Assembly (NCBI GenBank): GCA_911728455.2
Contig: OU452225.1
Location: 14,420,731 to 14,484,730, forward strand
DNA: 64,000 bases
Direction: 5' to 3'
Source: Marthasterias glacialis
Lineage: Eukaryota > Echinodermata > Asteroidea > Forcipulatida > Asteriidae
Made by a program: the position numbers and the translations under genes. Of the stretch, positions 1-10,465 are shown one piece after another. Below the pieces are notes generated by a model. The model saw only the letters and a program-made list of their open reading frames with translations, had not been told where the DNA came from and ran no database searches. Positions within the stretch are counted from its first letter, which is position 1; each line of letters starts with the position of its first letter.

Positions 1-350
1 CATCAACAAAACAGAAAAAAGCAAGCCCATTTTTAAAAAAGAGTCTGTTTTGTTTCTATCATTATCCAGTCCTGTTATTAAGTTCTATGTAATGTTTTAG
101 TATTGTTTAAACAATAAAGTTTCAGTTAATTTGCAATACCGATAAATTGTGTCTTTGCAATCAACACGACAAAAAAGGTACTACATGTCGTCAATATATA
201 CTTAATTCATTATTGTTTACAATAATTGATTATCGAATATCAGAGCCTGTGGACAAAATCGCAATCTGCAAATTCGCGCCAAACGGCAAGGTGACGCCAA
301 CGTTCAAGTTTTATTATTTAAAGTTTATGTTTTTTTCTCAGGCTGTTATA

Positions 351-790
351 TTACAATTCGTAGTAGATGCAATCTTCCCTTTCGTGGTAATATCTTTTTC
401 TATCCACGTCGAACCGGGTTGCGTTATTGAGTTCGCATAAGCCTCCATCAGCCACGTTGAACGAGCGGCATCCAGGCGTTTCGTTACATGCCAGGCAGCA
501 CATCAACGGGCGCTGTACGATCGTGACGTCGAGGGTGTGGTTGACGAGGCAACGCCCGTGAAATACGGAGAAGCAGCTAACTGAATTGGAGCAAAGGGGA
601 GGGGCCGGACGCTCACATATACCGTAAGACATACTTGAGTTTATCGCACCGTTAAACTTGTAGACATTGCTTACCACTGCGCAATCTTCATTTTCGTTAA
701 GTGATCCATTAAGCCAGCCAGGGCGGTACGGCGACTCACCCATCCCCGGTGCAAACCCACTCCCCTTCCAACGCCTTGTCGTTGCACGAA
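351..790 (-). pseudogene. 5'-truncated C-type lectin/PAN pseudogene
   Basis: This inverted copy of the two lectin genes downstream reads on the minus strand and ends in TAA at 351-353. It keeps the second half of the C-type lectin-like domain and the whole cysteine-rich PAN/apple-like tail. Homology begins near 790, at the segment for CNDKALEGEWVCTGDG, so the signal peptide and first half of the CTLD are missing. One extra G near 739-741 (gatggg instead of gatgg) shifts the frame. A conserved CTLD cysteine is also lost: AIC in the 2392 gene is AIN here. The last ~67 residues match the 2392 gene exactly, so duplication or gene conversion was recent. Its 3' flank resembles that of the 8303 gene. 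Confidence 0.8.
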
Positions 791-1044
791 CACAACCATC
801 GTTATAAACTCTTCAAAATCAGCGACGTAAATTTGTTGTGAAAAGTGGGGGGGGGGGGTTATGGGGAAAAAAGGATTAATGCTGAGATCACAAGCAAAAG
901 GGGCGTGGGGAAGGTTCGATGTAAGTCAACAGCATGTGCAGCGGCGTAGCGACGGCACTTTTTTTTGGGGGGGGAGGGAGGGGTGGAAGCGTAAATTTGC
1001 CGACTGACATTACCAAATGAAAGTAAAGGTGCAATGACATGAGA

Positions 1045-1460
1045 CTCACATACACGAGGGGGTTTGGGGGCATAGCCCCCGAACGCTTTTCAGTGATTGG
1101 AAGGTTTTAAATGGCCCTCAAATGCAGACCATTTAGACAACTCATAATTATTCGAAATGCAAGCTTGGAAAACCGTACTTTTTTTGCGAATCCCTTGTTG
1201 GCGTATATGGACAAAAAATCTAGTGGGGGTCCAGGGGGCGAAGCCACCGGACGCTCTTCGGTTTTAAGTGTTTTCAGAGCTAATTCGTATGGGGGTCCAG
1301 GGACGAATTCCCCGGACGTTCTAAGATGATTTTTAGTTTTTTTTTCATGATTAAAAAAAGGCCATTTGGACATGTGGACTAAAGACCCTAATTAAGTCTA
1401 AGGGGCAGAAATTCTGCAAGGGCGGAAGCCCCTGACGCTCTACGGCTTTTAGTGTTTTCA
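1045..1460. repeat. degenerate GGGGGTCC..GGACGCTC repeat cluster
   Basis: Four related segments (about 1045-1100, 1221-1275, 1285-1330, 1400-1460) each have a G-rich half, a C-rich half and a GACGCT(C/T) end. Two are followed by TTTTAGTGTTTTCAGAGC. Each half can pair with the other. I see no gene between 791 and 2391; the rest is AT-rich with poly-G runs at 847-858 and 967-986 and a short ATCGATCATAATTGT tandem repeat at 2005-2046. Confidence 0.55.
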
Positions 1461-2249
1461 GAGCGTAGATTTACGCACGTTGCCGAGATTCAAAATTTGA
1501 GAATTCAAAGTTTGACTTCTCACACTGCAAGGATTGAACTGAAATTTTCAGCCGGAAAATTGCTATAGGCTTGCCGAATGGATTTGTGTTCAGCCCGAGC
1601 TCTTACTCGGGTAAGTTTGGTGCTCAATTTGCCGACTGTGGCTCTAAAAATGACGACCTAGGAAAAATATTGGGGTGTCACACCCTCCTCCCCCCCACCC
1701 ACACCCCCGGTCGCTTCTCCGATGAGAAGATTTTGGATTACATTATGGATACCCTCTTTGCTGTTTAATGATCTACGTAGTTCATTCAAATAATTACAGA
1801 TAGGGATTTTTATAAATGTTTTATTCATTTTCTAAGCTATCGGGTGCTTTTTCAGAGAAAAACACAATTTTTTTTCTTTTAAGGATCACAAATCTGAGGG
1901 GAACGATCCTATGGACCAACCCCCGGACAAAAACTGGGGGAAGGGGATATAATAATCCCCCCATCCCCATGGTATCTACGCCCATGTTCAAAATGATTTG
2001 TTGTATCGATCATAATTGTATCGATCATAATTGTATCGATCATAAGTGCTTTCGAATATTATTTTTAGACGAGGCAGTGTATAGACTTTCAATTAATTTT
2101 TACGTTTGACCTTTGTTTTGCATATTGTCCTTTGTTTCCGATACTGTTGCCAAATATTTACAGATGAAGCATCCGTGCTGAGAAGCAGTCAGACTGAGTA
2201 AACTCTATTACTTATTCACATCGAGTAATGGTGATACTAATATTGAAGT

Positions 2250-2391
2250 GATCAGGCGTTAAAACACAAATATTCCACGTGTCGTGAGGACTGCAAAAAC
2301 TTTCGACAGGTGCCTTTATCTTATCGCCTCTTTGGTTGGAATTAAATTTGTTGTCATCTTCGCTGACATTATAACTGAGACGCTTAAAACA
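2250..2391 (+). promoter_or_regulatory. duplicated 5' flank of lectin copy A
   Basis: About 140 bases upstream of the start codon align with 8160-8302 upstream of copy B. Shared blocks include AGGTGCCTTTAT, CTTCGCTGACATT and CTTAAAACAATG. The flank probably includes the 5' UTR and perhaps the core promoter. I see no clear TATA box. Confidence 0.45.
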
Positions 2392-3123
2392 ATGTTACGT
2401 GGTGCCATTTCCTTGCTGATGACCGTTCCATACTTGATGGGCGCACTAGCAGAGAGCAGTGCCCCGGCGTACGGACGATGTACCGACGGCTGGCGAGAGT
2501 GGGGCAACTCGTGCTACATGAACCGTATGGCGATGCAATATAATTGGTACGATGCCAAAGTAACCTGTCAGAGTTATGGCGGGAACATTCCAACTGTCAA
2601 CTCCAAACCGGAACACGAGTTTATCTGGGACCAGTTCCGGGGTTCGTTTCCTGATGGTGATGATCCCGATCGTGGATTCTGGATTGACTGCAACGACAAG
2701 GCGGTGGAAGGGGAGTGGGTTTGCACCGGGGATGGTGAGTCGCCGTACCGCCCTGGCTGGGTCAGTGGATCACTTAAGGAAAATCAAGATTGCGCAGTGG
2801 TGATCAGCTCCTACAATTTTAACGATGCGATATGCAATAATCTCAAGTATGTCATATGTGAGCGTCCGGCCCCACCCCGTTGCCCCAACTCAGTTAGCTG
2901 CTTCTCCGTATTTCACGGGCGTTGCCTCGTCAACCACACCCTGGACGTCACGATCGTACAGCGCCCGTTGATGTGCTGCCTGGCATGTAACGAAACGCCT
3001 GGATGCCGCTCGTTCAACGTGGCTGATGGAGGCTTATGCGAACTCAATAACGCAACCCGGTTCGATGTGGATAGAAAAAGATACTACCACGAAAGGGAAG
3101 ATTGCATCTACTACGAATTGTAA
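2392..3123 (+). CDS. secreted C-type lectin-like protein with PAN/apple-like tail (copy A)
   Basis: The gene is one exon of 243 codons. ATG 2392 was chosen because it sits in the same AAAACAATGTTACG context as the paralogue at 8303 and starts a hydrophobic signal peptide (MLRGAISLLMTVPYLMGALA). A CTLD follows, opening with YGRCTDGWREWGNSCY, with the long-form cysteine pair, the GFWIDC core, FNDAIC and YVICER. The usual EPN or QPD sugar-binding motif is absent, so calcium-dependent sugar binding is doubtful. The C-terminal ~80 residues hold a PAN/apple-like pattern (CCLACNETPGCRSFNV) and N-glycosylation sites NHT, NET and NAT. A likely role is extracellular recognition, perhaps innate immunity; that is inference. 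A polyadenylation signal lies 27 bases past the stop. Confidence 0.88.
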   Translation: MLRGAISLLMTVPYLMGALAESSAPAYGRCTDGWREWGNSCYMNRMAMQYNWYDAKVTCQSYGGNIPTVNSKPEHEFIWDQFRGSFPDGDDPDRGFWIDCNDKAVEGEWVCTGDGESPYRPGWVSGSLKENQDCAVVISSYNFNDAICNNLKYVICERPAPPRCPNSVSCFSVFHGRCLVNHTLDVTIVQRPLMCCLACNETPGCRSFNVADGGLCELNNATRFDVDRKRYYHEREDCIYYEL

Positions 3124-3149
3124 TAGTGTAAATATGAATTGAGTGTTTA

Positions 3150-3155
3150 AATAAA
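3150..3155 (+). terminator. AATAAA polyadenylation signal of lectin copy A
   Basis: A canonical AATAAA lies 27 bases after the TAA stop of the 2392 gene. The pseudogene has AATAATAAAA and copy B has GAATAATACA at similar distances. Confidence 0.6.
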
Positions 3156-3360
3156 ACAATCTAAGTTGTAGAAGTTAAAAATAACAATGGCGGCTAAACC
3201 GTCTATAATAATACTGTTACATAATGATTGGTACAACTCAAGACCTGGACGAACACGAATTGAAGCAACAAAGGTTGTGGCCCCTTTTGTTTGTTTGTCT
3301 TTTGCCCGTGGTCTACGGTCTTGGCGGTACCCCCTCCAGAATATCCCAACATATATTTTT

Positions 3361-3582
3361 AAGGGCCTTGTCACACAGGACAATATTTACAGGCAACTTT
3401 AGAGGCAACCACCTGCATTCCATGCAAAAGGAACACTTTGGTAGCATACGAGATATATCTCTAGTGATGTCTTACAATCCTCAAGAAAATGATGTGAAAA
3501 ATTGAAATGTGAATGCCTTTTCTTCTAATTGAAGATTGCCTGGAACTGGTTGCCTGTAAATTGCCCCGTGTGACACGGCCAT
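3361..3582. mobile_element. MITE with GGCCTTGTCACAC termini
   Basis: The left end (AAGGGCCTTGTCACACAGG, then TTTACAGGCAAC) is mirrored by the right end (TTGCCTGTAAATTGCCCC, then GTGTGACACGGCC). No protein is encoded. This is a typical non-autonomous inverted-repeat element. Confidence 0.7.
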
Positions 3583-3819
3583 AAGATATTCAAATGAAAG
3601 TGTCATTTTTTAGTATGGGCTCACCTTCAAAAAAGGGGATTTATTCCTCTGTATCTTCCAAAGTACATATGCTTCACTCTCACTACCTCTATCGACCAAC
3701 ATATTTCTGTTTTCCTTTGGGAGAAGGGGTGAGTAAATTCCCATTTCAAGCAACCCCGATACTGCCGCCTCCCAGGTTGATTCCATAGAGCTATACAACA
3801 GCTCAATGGTGGGCATCGT

Positions 3820-3890
3820 AAGCTCGGGTGTGGTCCCTGGCTACACGGCAGTAACCGGTTGAATGGCTTCTGACTGGCAACCCCAGAACA
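3820..3890 (-). repeat. short dispersed repeat shared with 17935-17995
   Basis: The stretch GGTCCCTGGCTACACGGCAG, then TAACCGGTTGAATGGC, recurs on the opposite strand at 17938-17990. It is probably part of a larger dispersed element. Its ends are not clear. Confidence 0.5.
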
Positions 3891-3924
3891 AAGATTTTGA
3901 CATAAAGGGAGACATACTTCAGGC

Positions 3925-4112
3925 GGTGGGGATTTCACAAAGCGCTATGTCCAGTCTGATATCCGTGATGACTAACTAACTTATATGAAGTTAGGACTAG
4001 TCCTAAGTTAGGACTAGTTTTGTGATAATTATACCCTCCAGGACTATTCCTAACTTATAACTAGTCTTATAAGTTAGGACTAGTTACTCGTCCTTTGTGA
4101 AATCCACACCTG
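3925..4112. mobile_element. palindromic TTAGGACTAGTCCTAA MITE, copy 1
   Basis: Several TTAGGACTAGT units in both orientations lie between inverted ends related to GGATTTCACAAAG and CTTTGTGAAATCC. A second copy is at 15271-15404. Confidence 0.65.
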
Positions 4113-4512
4113 CCAGGAAAGTTATAAAGTAATTGCAACATAATTTATTCCAAGACAAACTTTCCAAGGAAGTGTCAGTTATACACGCCTGAAAAGTCCT
4201 AAACAATCGGTTCAGTGGAAAGGTGACATTTCTGGCCTTTTCTACGATAAGATTTTTGGTAAATTCTTAAATGGAAAGAGTGTGCACCCAATTCAGGCTC
4301 TTATCATCAACTACATAAGTAATAGCTGGAGCACGACAGGGGACAATACTTGTACAAGCAGACGCCTGACAAAAAAAATCATGAGCAAGTGCGGGTGGGT
4401 GACAAGAGTCGACTAGGCTTAACCATAGTCGATCTAGATGTCAGCGTGGTTCGACTAGCTAGTGGTTTGACTAGCAATAGTCTACCTGAATCAACCTAGC
4501 CCCGGAGGTTTT

Positions 4513-4658
4513 ATTTTTTCTGCAGTCCAAAATTTCCACAGTCGTAATGATTTTCAATGGGGATTTTTTTTCTTTGAATCGAATCCATAAAAGAAATCGT
4601 CTAAAATAAAAAAAATTAAAATTTGAGAATGGCAATTCTGAACTGCAGAAAAAAAAAT
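4513..4658. mobile_element. MITE with TTTTTTCTGCAGTCC termini, copy 1
   Basis: The left end TTTTTTCTGCAGTCC mirrors the right end GAACTGCAGAAAAAA. The inner sequence GTAATGATTTTCAAT is shared with the copy at 15886-16028, about 11 kb away. Confidence 0.75.
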
Positions 4659-4700
4659 TGCGCCCCGGAGCACGCGTTGGAGTGACGTCAGCACCCGAAC

Positions 4701-5197
4701 TAGTCTGGTTCCCAGACCCAAAAATCTCCGACTATTCTCCGTAGAATTTATGGTCCGGTATCACCCAAAGGTCACATGAAAAAAAGGAGGAATTCCCCCT
4801 TTTCCGTAAGTATCCGAAATGCTCCGAACTCGTTGTCGTCAACATTCGGAAAGTGTCGTTGATGGTCGGACATTTCTTTTGTTGATAAAAATTCAAACTT
4901 TTGCAAACACATCCCATTATTGTTTTTCTTTTTTTTTCTCTTCTTTTTTCTCAACAAATTCAACACCATATTATTTGAATATATTTGTAATCACAAACTG
5001 TAATTATCCCCAGCTTTTTTTTAAGTAAACAAAGCGAGTAATCAGGTTCCGTTTATTATCCAATGGCATCGTCCACCGTTGGTGACAAGTAATGAATATT
5101 TATGATGCGTCATAATCTATGTCTACCTTTGGATGATGCCTGATGTAAGATTTTTAACAAGAGTCGTCAGGGAATCTTTAGTCAGGGAACCAGACTA
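4701..5197. mobile_element. element bounded by TAGTCTGGTTCCC inverted ends
   Basis: TAGTCTGGTTCCC at 4701-4713 is mirrored by GGGAACCAGACTA at 5185-5197. The inner part is AT-rich and non-coding, consistent with a non-autonomous DNA transposon of about 500 bp. Confidence 0.5.
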
Positions 5198-5227
5198 CAC
5201 CCCTACTTGCTCCATGAAGAAGCAGAG

Positions 5228-6773
5228 GGCGCACTCTATTCAGTCTCCAGTGTTCATGTTTGTATGCAATACAATAAACACGTCAGGGAATATGACATTT
5301 TGCAAGTAGCCGACACCAACCGGGTATAAATTATTAAAAACCACCTAACGGTTTTGTGAGGGACGATATTTTTAGATGTGGAACACAAAATGAACTATGG
5401 TGAATAAAATATATATATAGTTTCATTCATTTGAATCATCAATCGACCTCTTCGTACTGCAAAAATAATTTGTTATTGACGATCTTATGAAAACCTTCAT
5501 CTGCCCAATTGACTCATCCATTCATGGATGTATTACTAATTTGTCATTAATTGCGTCACAAATTAATGTGTTTATTTATTTTCCGATAATGGCTTTCCTC
5601 CTTTTATATTATGGTAAGTGTAGACAATACACTTTCCATGTCACTAGGCAGAACCGATTACCCTGATCTCCCTCTCTGATGGGTCGTTTTCGTTCATCTT
5701 GCCCACTTGCTAGTAGCACAATGTGGTTGTATTTCATTTGCTACTGCCGTTAAACGCCGAAGCCAGACGGACGTGTCCGACTGCTGATTGGCTATAGACA
5801 TTTATCATGCTGCCACCATCTTGGTCATGTGCCCTGCATCTAATAACAGTAATAGATGCTGATGTTCGTTGTTCAAAAAGGAACCTGGCTATATGCCCTT
5901 CCAGCCTCGGTTTTGTTACACTGATTTGAATGGGAGAAAAACAAGATGGCTTCACCATGATAAAGTCTATTGTATCTCTCTATTGTCCTTCTAAATGTAC
6001 ATGTGGGGTGTAGGGCTGGCAACTTCGGCAATTTTCTACGCGGTAGACTTTTTTATGCTAGCAACGAATTGTGCCAGAGCGCACCGGTTGGTGACCGGAA
6101 TACTGTTCAAGGGGGTGGATGGGTGATGGTGGGGGCGGGGAGGGGGAACGTTATCTTTTAACCGGCGCCCAAGACGACCATTTCAGCTGCCATCGCCGTG
6201 ATGCGCTCACGTTTTCCCGATTCGATTATGTTTGATATTGCTAACGTATATTGGCGTGATATTGGAACGTGGAACTTTGCCAACGTAGAAATAGAGGTAC
6301 AAGACACAGACCCCCCTAGACAGCAACAATAGAGATCATCCAGGAAAATTTACAAAGTGACTTGGAATGTGCAGTATCTAAACACTCTATGTGTAGAAGG
6401 AGGAAAACCACATCGCTAAATAACGCAATTTATGAAAAATTAGTAATACAGGCATGAATGAATGGATGGATGAATCGATGAGGCAGACGATGGTATTCAT
6501 AGAATTTAAAGATCTCAAATAACAAAAGAAACTGGCAGTATAGGTTCATCAATGATTCAAATAGTTGAAATTTCATTCACCGTAGTTCATTTTGTGTTTC
6601 ACATCAATATAATCATCGTCACTCACAAAACCGTCATATGGCTTTCAGGAATAATTTATACCCGTGTAATAATAGCGGTTGGCGTGGGCTGCTTGCAAAA
6701 TGTCATAAGTTATCCAATAACGTATTTATGCCATTGCGTACAATCATGATGACTGGAGCCTGAATAGAGTGCG
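5228..6773. mobile_element. foldback element with ~340-bp inverted arms
   Basis: Positions 5228-5570 reappear reverse-complemented at 6420-6773. Matching blocks include GCACTCTATTCAG against CTGAATAGAGTGC, ACACAAAATGAACTA against TAGTTCATTTTGTGT, and GGGTATAAATTATT against AATAATTTATACCC. The arms differ by many substitutions, so the insertion is old. The inner ~850 bases contain another MITE at 5793-5970. No coding sequence is evident. Confidence 0.7.
5793..5970. mobile_element. MITE with TATAGAC..CATGCTGCCACCATCTTG ends, copy 1
   Basis: The left end reads TATCATGCTGCCACCATCTT and the right end AAGATGGCTTCACCATGATA. A close full copy is at 37793-37970 and a partial copy at 10466-10550. It is nested inside the foldback element at 5228-6773. 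Confidence 0.75.
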
Positions 6774-6904
6774 TTCTAATTGGACGAAACGGGAACGATT
6801 ATTTTGATAATGTAGTGAAGCGCCAACGTCGCGGCAGTAAATAATGTAGGCTATTATATAAATGCATGGCGAAATAAAATACGACACGTGACGCGTGTTT
6901 CACC

Positions 6905-7706
6905 AATAGACCGATTGCGCGACCCGCGTCACGTGACCACTTTTGGGTAAAAATGTAAACACACACGACATCCTCCACAGGAAAGGGTGGTACGGTACAC
7001 GATGATTAATGCATTTAGTTTATTCGATCGAGGCTTTTCTTGCTGGAAATCTGTGAAAGATATTCCAGAGTTTGTACCAGAGACCTTCAAGTGGCTGAAT
7101 AAAGCCAGTAAGGACAGTTCCAGCAAGTCTTGAAAATTGTAAAAGTACCGTATAAAATGTGCACGATATGTACAGCGCACGACGGAACGTTAGGCCAGAC
7201 GACCGCGATCACCACACACTTTTCAACACAAAAATTTCAAAGTTTTGAAGCTGAAATCCTCCAAAGAAATTGCTTTCCAAAAACTGTGATTCCTTTGCCT
7301 ATTTGAAATTCTGCAAGGCTAGGTATCAATGCTCACTTTTCCAACGTTGTTTGTCCTTTCTTTTTTTACAGTGATTTAGGCCAACATTACAAACAAAATA
7401 ACAGACGGGTGGCTACATAATAGTCGTCCGACGTCGGTAGTGCATGGCTAAAAAAACCTCTTATTAGTAGAATCCTGTTAAATTATGAAACAGAGATGTG
7501 ATTTAAATTAATGCCTCACCATACTACTTTAAATAAAGGGGCTGATTAACTAATTTATCACTTAACAAAAGTAAAATCGACTGTTTTCGTACTCACTCTG
7601 TGTCACGGCCTATCTCTTTACACGTATTTTGGTATCAGCTGTACGGCGTATACCCAATAGGAGGTCACGTGACAACATGTCAACATTGTCGCGCAATCGG
7701 TCTATT
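6905..7706. mobile_element. ~800-bp non-autonomous DNA transposon, copy 1
   Basis: The ends are a perfect inverted repeat: AATAGACCGATTGCGCGAC at 6905-6923 and GTCGCGCAATCGGTCTATT at 7688-7706. The body aligns with 44561-45282, sharing ATATTCCAGAGTTTGTACC and GCCAGTAAGGACAGTTCCAG. No transposase is visible, so movement would need a partner supplied elsewhere. Confidence 0.8.
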
Positions 7707-8159
7707 AAATGAACAGGATCTGTGTGCGTGGAGAAGTATTTTAGAAGGAATACATTCCTCCGGGGAATTGGTGGGCATAATGGTTGTAAGCTTACGACTG
7801 AAATCGTCAATAAACTCAATAACATTATTCACTACAGTTGCTGTCTACACATTATTAGTGTATGTGCCTTCATTGTGTATAGTCTGTTTATTGTCATGAT
7901 AATATCACGCCCTCGGGGAGCTTCGAACAAAATCATCATTGTACCTGTTCAACCAATGGACTTTCTTACGAACCATTATTCCTTTCAATTGCATGTTATA
8001 ATAATTAAGGTAGAGTCAGAGTGTACGGAATCAATGATTTATTATGATTGGGACTGTACGTCCTTCGGCTCGTATACCGGGCTAGCATTGCTGGCAGAAT
8101 ACAGAATTTTTTATATCAGAATAATTTACATCGATCTGAGGCATGGCGATGCTTGAGGT

Positions 8160-8302
8160 GTTCAGGCAATCGTAAGTTTGTCACGCAGTGTGTAAGGACA
8201 GTGAGAGGTCTCGCTGCGAAAGGTGCCTTTATTTTACCGCGTCTATGAACTTGACGCTGTTTTAAACTTCGCTGACATTCGAATCAAGAATATCTTAAAA
8301 CA
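8160..8302 (+). promoter_or_regulatory. duplicated 5' flank of lectin copy B
   Basis: This segment aligns with 2250-2391 upstream of copy A. The conserved flank argues for segmental duplication rather than a new retrocopy. It probably contains the 5' UTR. Confidence 0.45.
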
Positions 8303-9031
8303 ATGTTACGTTGTGTCATTTCCTTACTGATGACTGCCTCATACTGGATGGGAGCAGAGAGCAGTGCAGCCCAGGTGTACGGACGATGTGCCGACGGCTG
8401 GCGAGAGTGGGGCAACTCGTGCTACATGAACCGTTTGGCGACGAAATACGATTTTCACGACGCCAACGAGATATGTCGGAGTTATGGCGGGAACATTCCC
8501 ACTATCAACTCTAAACCGGAACACGATTTCGTCTGGGACCAGTTCCGGGGTTCGTTTCCTGGTAATAATCCCGATGTTGGATTCTGGATTGACTGCACCG
8601 ACAAGGCAGTGGAAGGGGAGTGGTTTTGCACCGGGGATGGTGAGTCGCCGTACCGGGGCCCTGGCTGGCGTGATGGGTCACATCATGACGATGAAGATTG
8701 CGCAGTAGTAAGCAACTCCTACAATTTTAACGATGTGAAATGCAGTAATCTCAAGTACGTCATTTGTGAGCGTCCGGCCCCTCCCCATTGCCCCAACTCG
8801 GTTAGCTGCTTCTCCGTATTTCACGGGCGTTGCCTCGTCAACCACACCCTGGACGTCACGACCGTACAGCGTCCGTTACAGTGCTGCTTGGCGTGTAACG
8901 AAACGCCTGGATGCCGCTCGTTCAACGTGGCTGATGGAGGCTTATGTGAACTCAATAACGCAACCCAGTTCGATGTTGATGGGAAATCATACTACCAAGA
9001 CAGGAAGAATTGCATCTACTACGAAAAGTAA
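8303..9031 (+). CDS. secreted C-type lectin-like protein with PAN/apple-like tail (copy B)
   Basis: This is an intact single exon of 242 codons. Residues 1-22 form a signal peptide. The CTLD covers residues 28-157, with cysteines 29/40 (long-form pair), 58/155 and 133/147, plus an extra pair at 98/109. WIDC replaces the usual WIGL core. There is no EPN or QPD motif, so a classical calcium/sugar site is not supported. Residues 163-242 form a PAN/apple-like module with CCLACNETPGC and SFNV, and N-glycosylation sites at 180, 199 and 219. It is paralogous to the 2392 gene, with shared flanks. A donor-like ATG/GTGAGT lies inside the CTLD, but reading through it keeps the domain intact. Role inferred: extracellular recognition. 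Confidence 0.9.
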   Translation: MLRCVISLLMTASYWMGAESSAAQVYGRCADGWREWGNSCYMNRLATKYDFHDANEICRSYGGNIPTINSKPEHDFVWDQFRGSFPGNNPDVGFWIDCTDKAVEGEWFCTGDGESPYRGPGWRDGSHHDDEDCAVVSNSYNFNDVKCSNLKYVICERPAPPHCPNSVSCFSVFHGRCLVNHTLDVTTVQRPLQCCLACNETPGCRSFNVADGGLCELNNATQFDVDGKSYYQDRKNCIYYEK

Positions 9032-9594
9032 TACAATAGTCTGGGTAAAAGAATAATACAATCTGAACATTGGCGCTACCATGTCGTGAGTCGGCGAGTT
9101 TACGGAACTCAATTGTGTCCACAGCAACTCCGATACTCGATGTACAATTGGAAATACCGATGAATCATATAAAAAATTATAACCAGTGATACTGGCGACA
9201 TGTGATACATGTTGGTTTATTGCAAAGTCACAACATACCTGTATTGTGCGTGGCTTTTCATTTAAAACAGTACAGGCAAACTATTAGTGTCAGACGTAGT
9301 TTTTTTTTTAACTCTCTCTCAAAAGAGCAATTATTACTATTTGCATTTACAGCGTCCATCTGTGATGAACGTCTATGAAGAAAATACATTAAACAAGATT
9401 AAAACAACAAACAAACAAACAAACAATAAAAACGAATTTATTTTATGTAGCAGCCCTAGATCAAGTTAAGTCTGAAATAGAGATCAAGTCGATGCGCCTA
9501 CAGTGTTTGTTTATCAGTAGGTCAGTGCCTATGTAATGATTGTAATGTTCAATTAATAAAAAAAAAAAAGGGTAATAGTATGCGTTTATTACTA

Positions 9595-9858
9595 CCCCTG
9601 TTTATCGGGCTTTAAGCATCCCTGAAACCATCTCAACTCCTTTGGAGTATGCAGCACCAGCAGCCAAATCAGCGCACAGGTTGCTAAAATATTCACATCA
9701 ACAATTTCTACCATCGCAGGTATACCCTTTACTCATTGGTGAAAAGAAGCAATTATAGTTATAGTGTTTTGCCGAAATGCCACAAGTGTTCACGGCAAGG
9801 ATTCGAACCTACACGCTGATGACTCAGCTCTAGACTGCTCGGCTACGACACGCTGCAA
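9595..9858 (-). mobile_element. tRNA-derived SINE fragment
   Basis: On the minus strand a box-B-like GGTTCGAATCC (plus strand GGATTCGAACC near 9800) lies next to a decayed box A near 9840-9855. A body follows that resembles the SINE at 46446-46760, including ACCATCTCAACTCC. It is truncated and diverged. Confidence 0.6.
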
Positions 9859-10111
9859 TTTCCGGGAGTAAGTTGCAAGAACCTAAAAGTTGCAATTATG
9901 ATTGAGTAGATTCAATTACAAAGAACAATTAAAAGCTGCAAGGACGCTCAAGGAGGTTTTTTTCGATCTTAGTAAAAAAAATTATACTTCGTACATTTCT
10001 AGTACGATTTTACCTTTGAGTGGCCTTCACTCAAAGACACAAAAACGTTTTGGAAGACACTTAAAATATCACTGTATTTTTAGAACAATATAAAAAATTC
10101 CAGTGACTCAC

Positions 10112-10294
10112 GCAGTCCTGACATGACAAGCCGACTCCGGTGGTCAACCGGTACAGCATCTGTCTTGCGGTGGCGTCCTGGGCTCTCCCGGAATTCTTCG
10201 TACATCCCTCGTGGAACGTGTGGATGCAGAGCGGCAGGGGGGAAGACCCCTCCGGAATGGGAACGGCAAATGACACTAATCTCATCCGAGGGAT
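10112..10294 (-). CDS. orphan exon-like segment, 61 codons
   Basis: The segment has a strong acceptor (pyrimidine tract, then TTGTTCCAG) before 10294 and a GTGAGT donor after 10112. It is 183 bases, exactly 61 codons, open in phase 0, and GC-rich against AT-rich surroundings. The frame begins IPRMRLVSFAVPIPEG and ends GVGLSCQDC. A second frame is also open. I recognise no family and found no partner exons. It lies 2.8 kb past the DOCK stop, so it is either part of an unrelated gene or a transposon remnant. Confidence 0.28.
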
Positions 10295-10465
10295 CTGGAA
10301 CAAGATAGAAATAACTTACTTTAGATATCGTTCGAAGATAATTACCAACCCCCCCCCCCCCACACACACACCCAGTGAGGCAAATTATATAAAGTTGTGT
10401 TATTACCACTATACGAAAGTGAAAGACGTCCGCGGCCAATATTGTGTATGATTAGAATATACCTT

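Noticed and set aside
2284..2391. Longer lectin start at GTG 2284
   Set aside because: GTG is not a usual animal start, and the paralogue's homology and signal peptide begin at ATG 2392.
6929..7180. 83-residue open frame at the start of the ~800-bp transposon
   Set aside because: The matching copy at 44561 does not keep the frame, and no transposase motif is visible.
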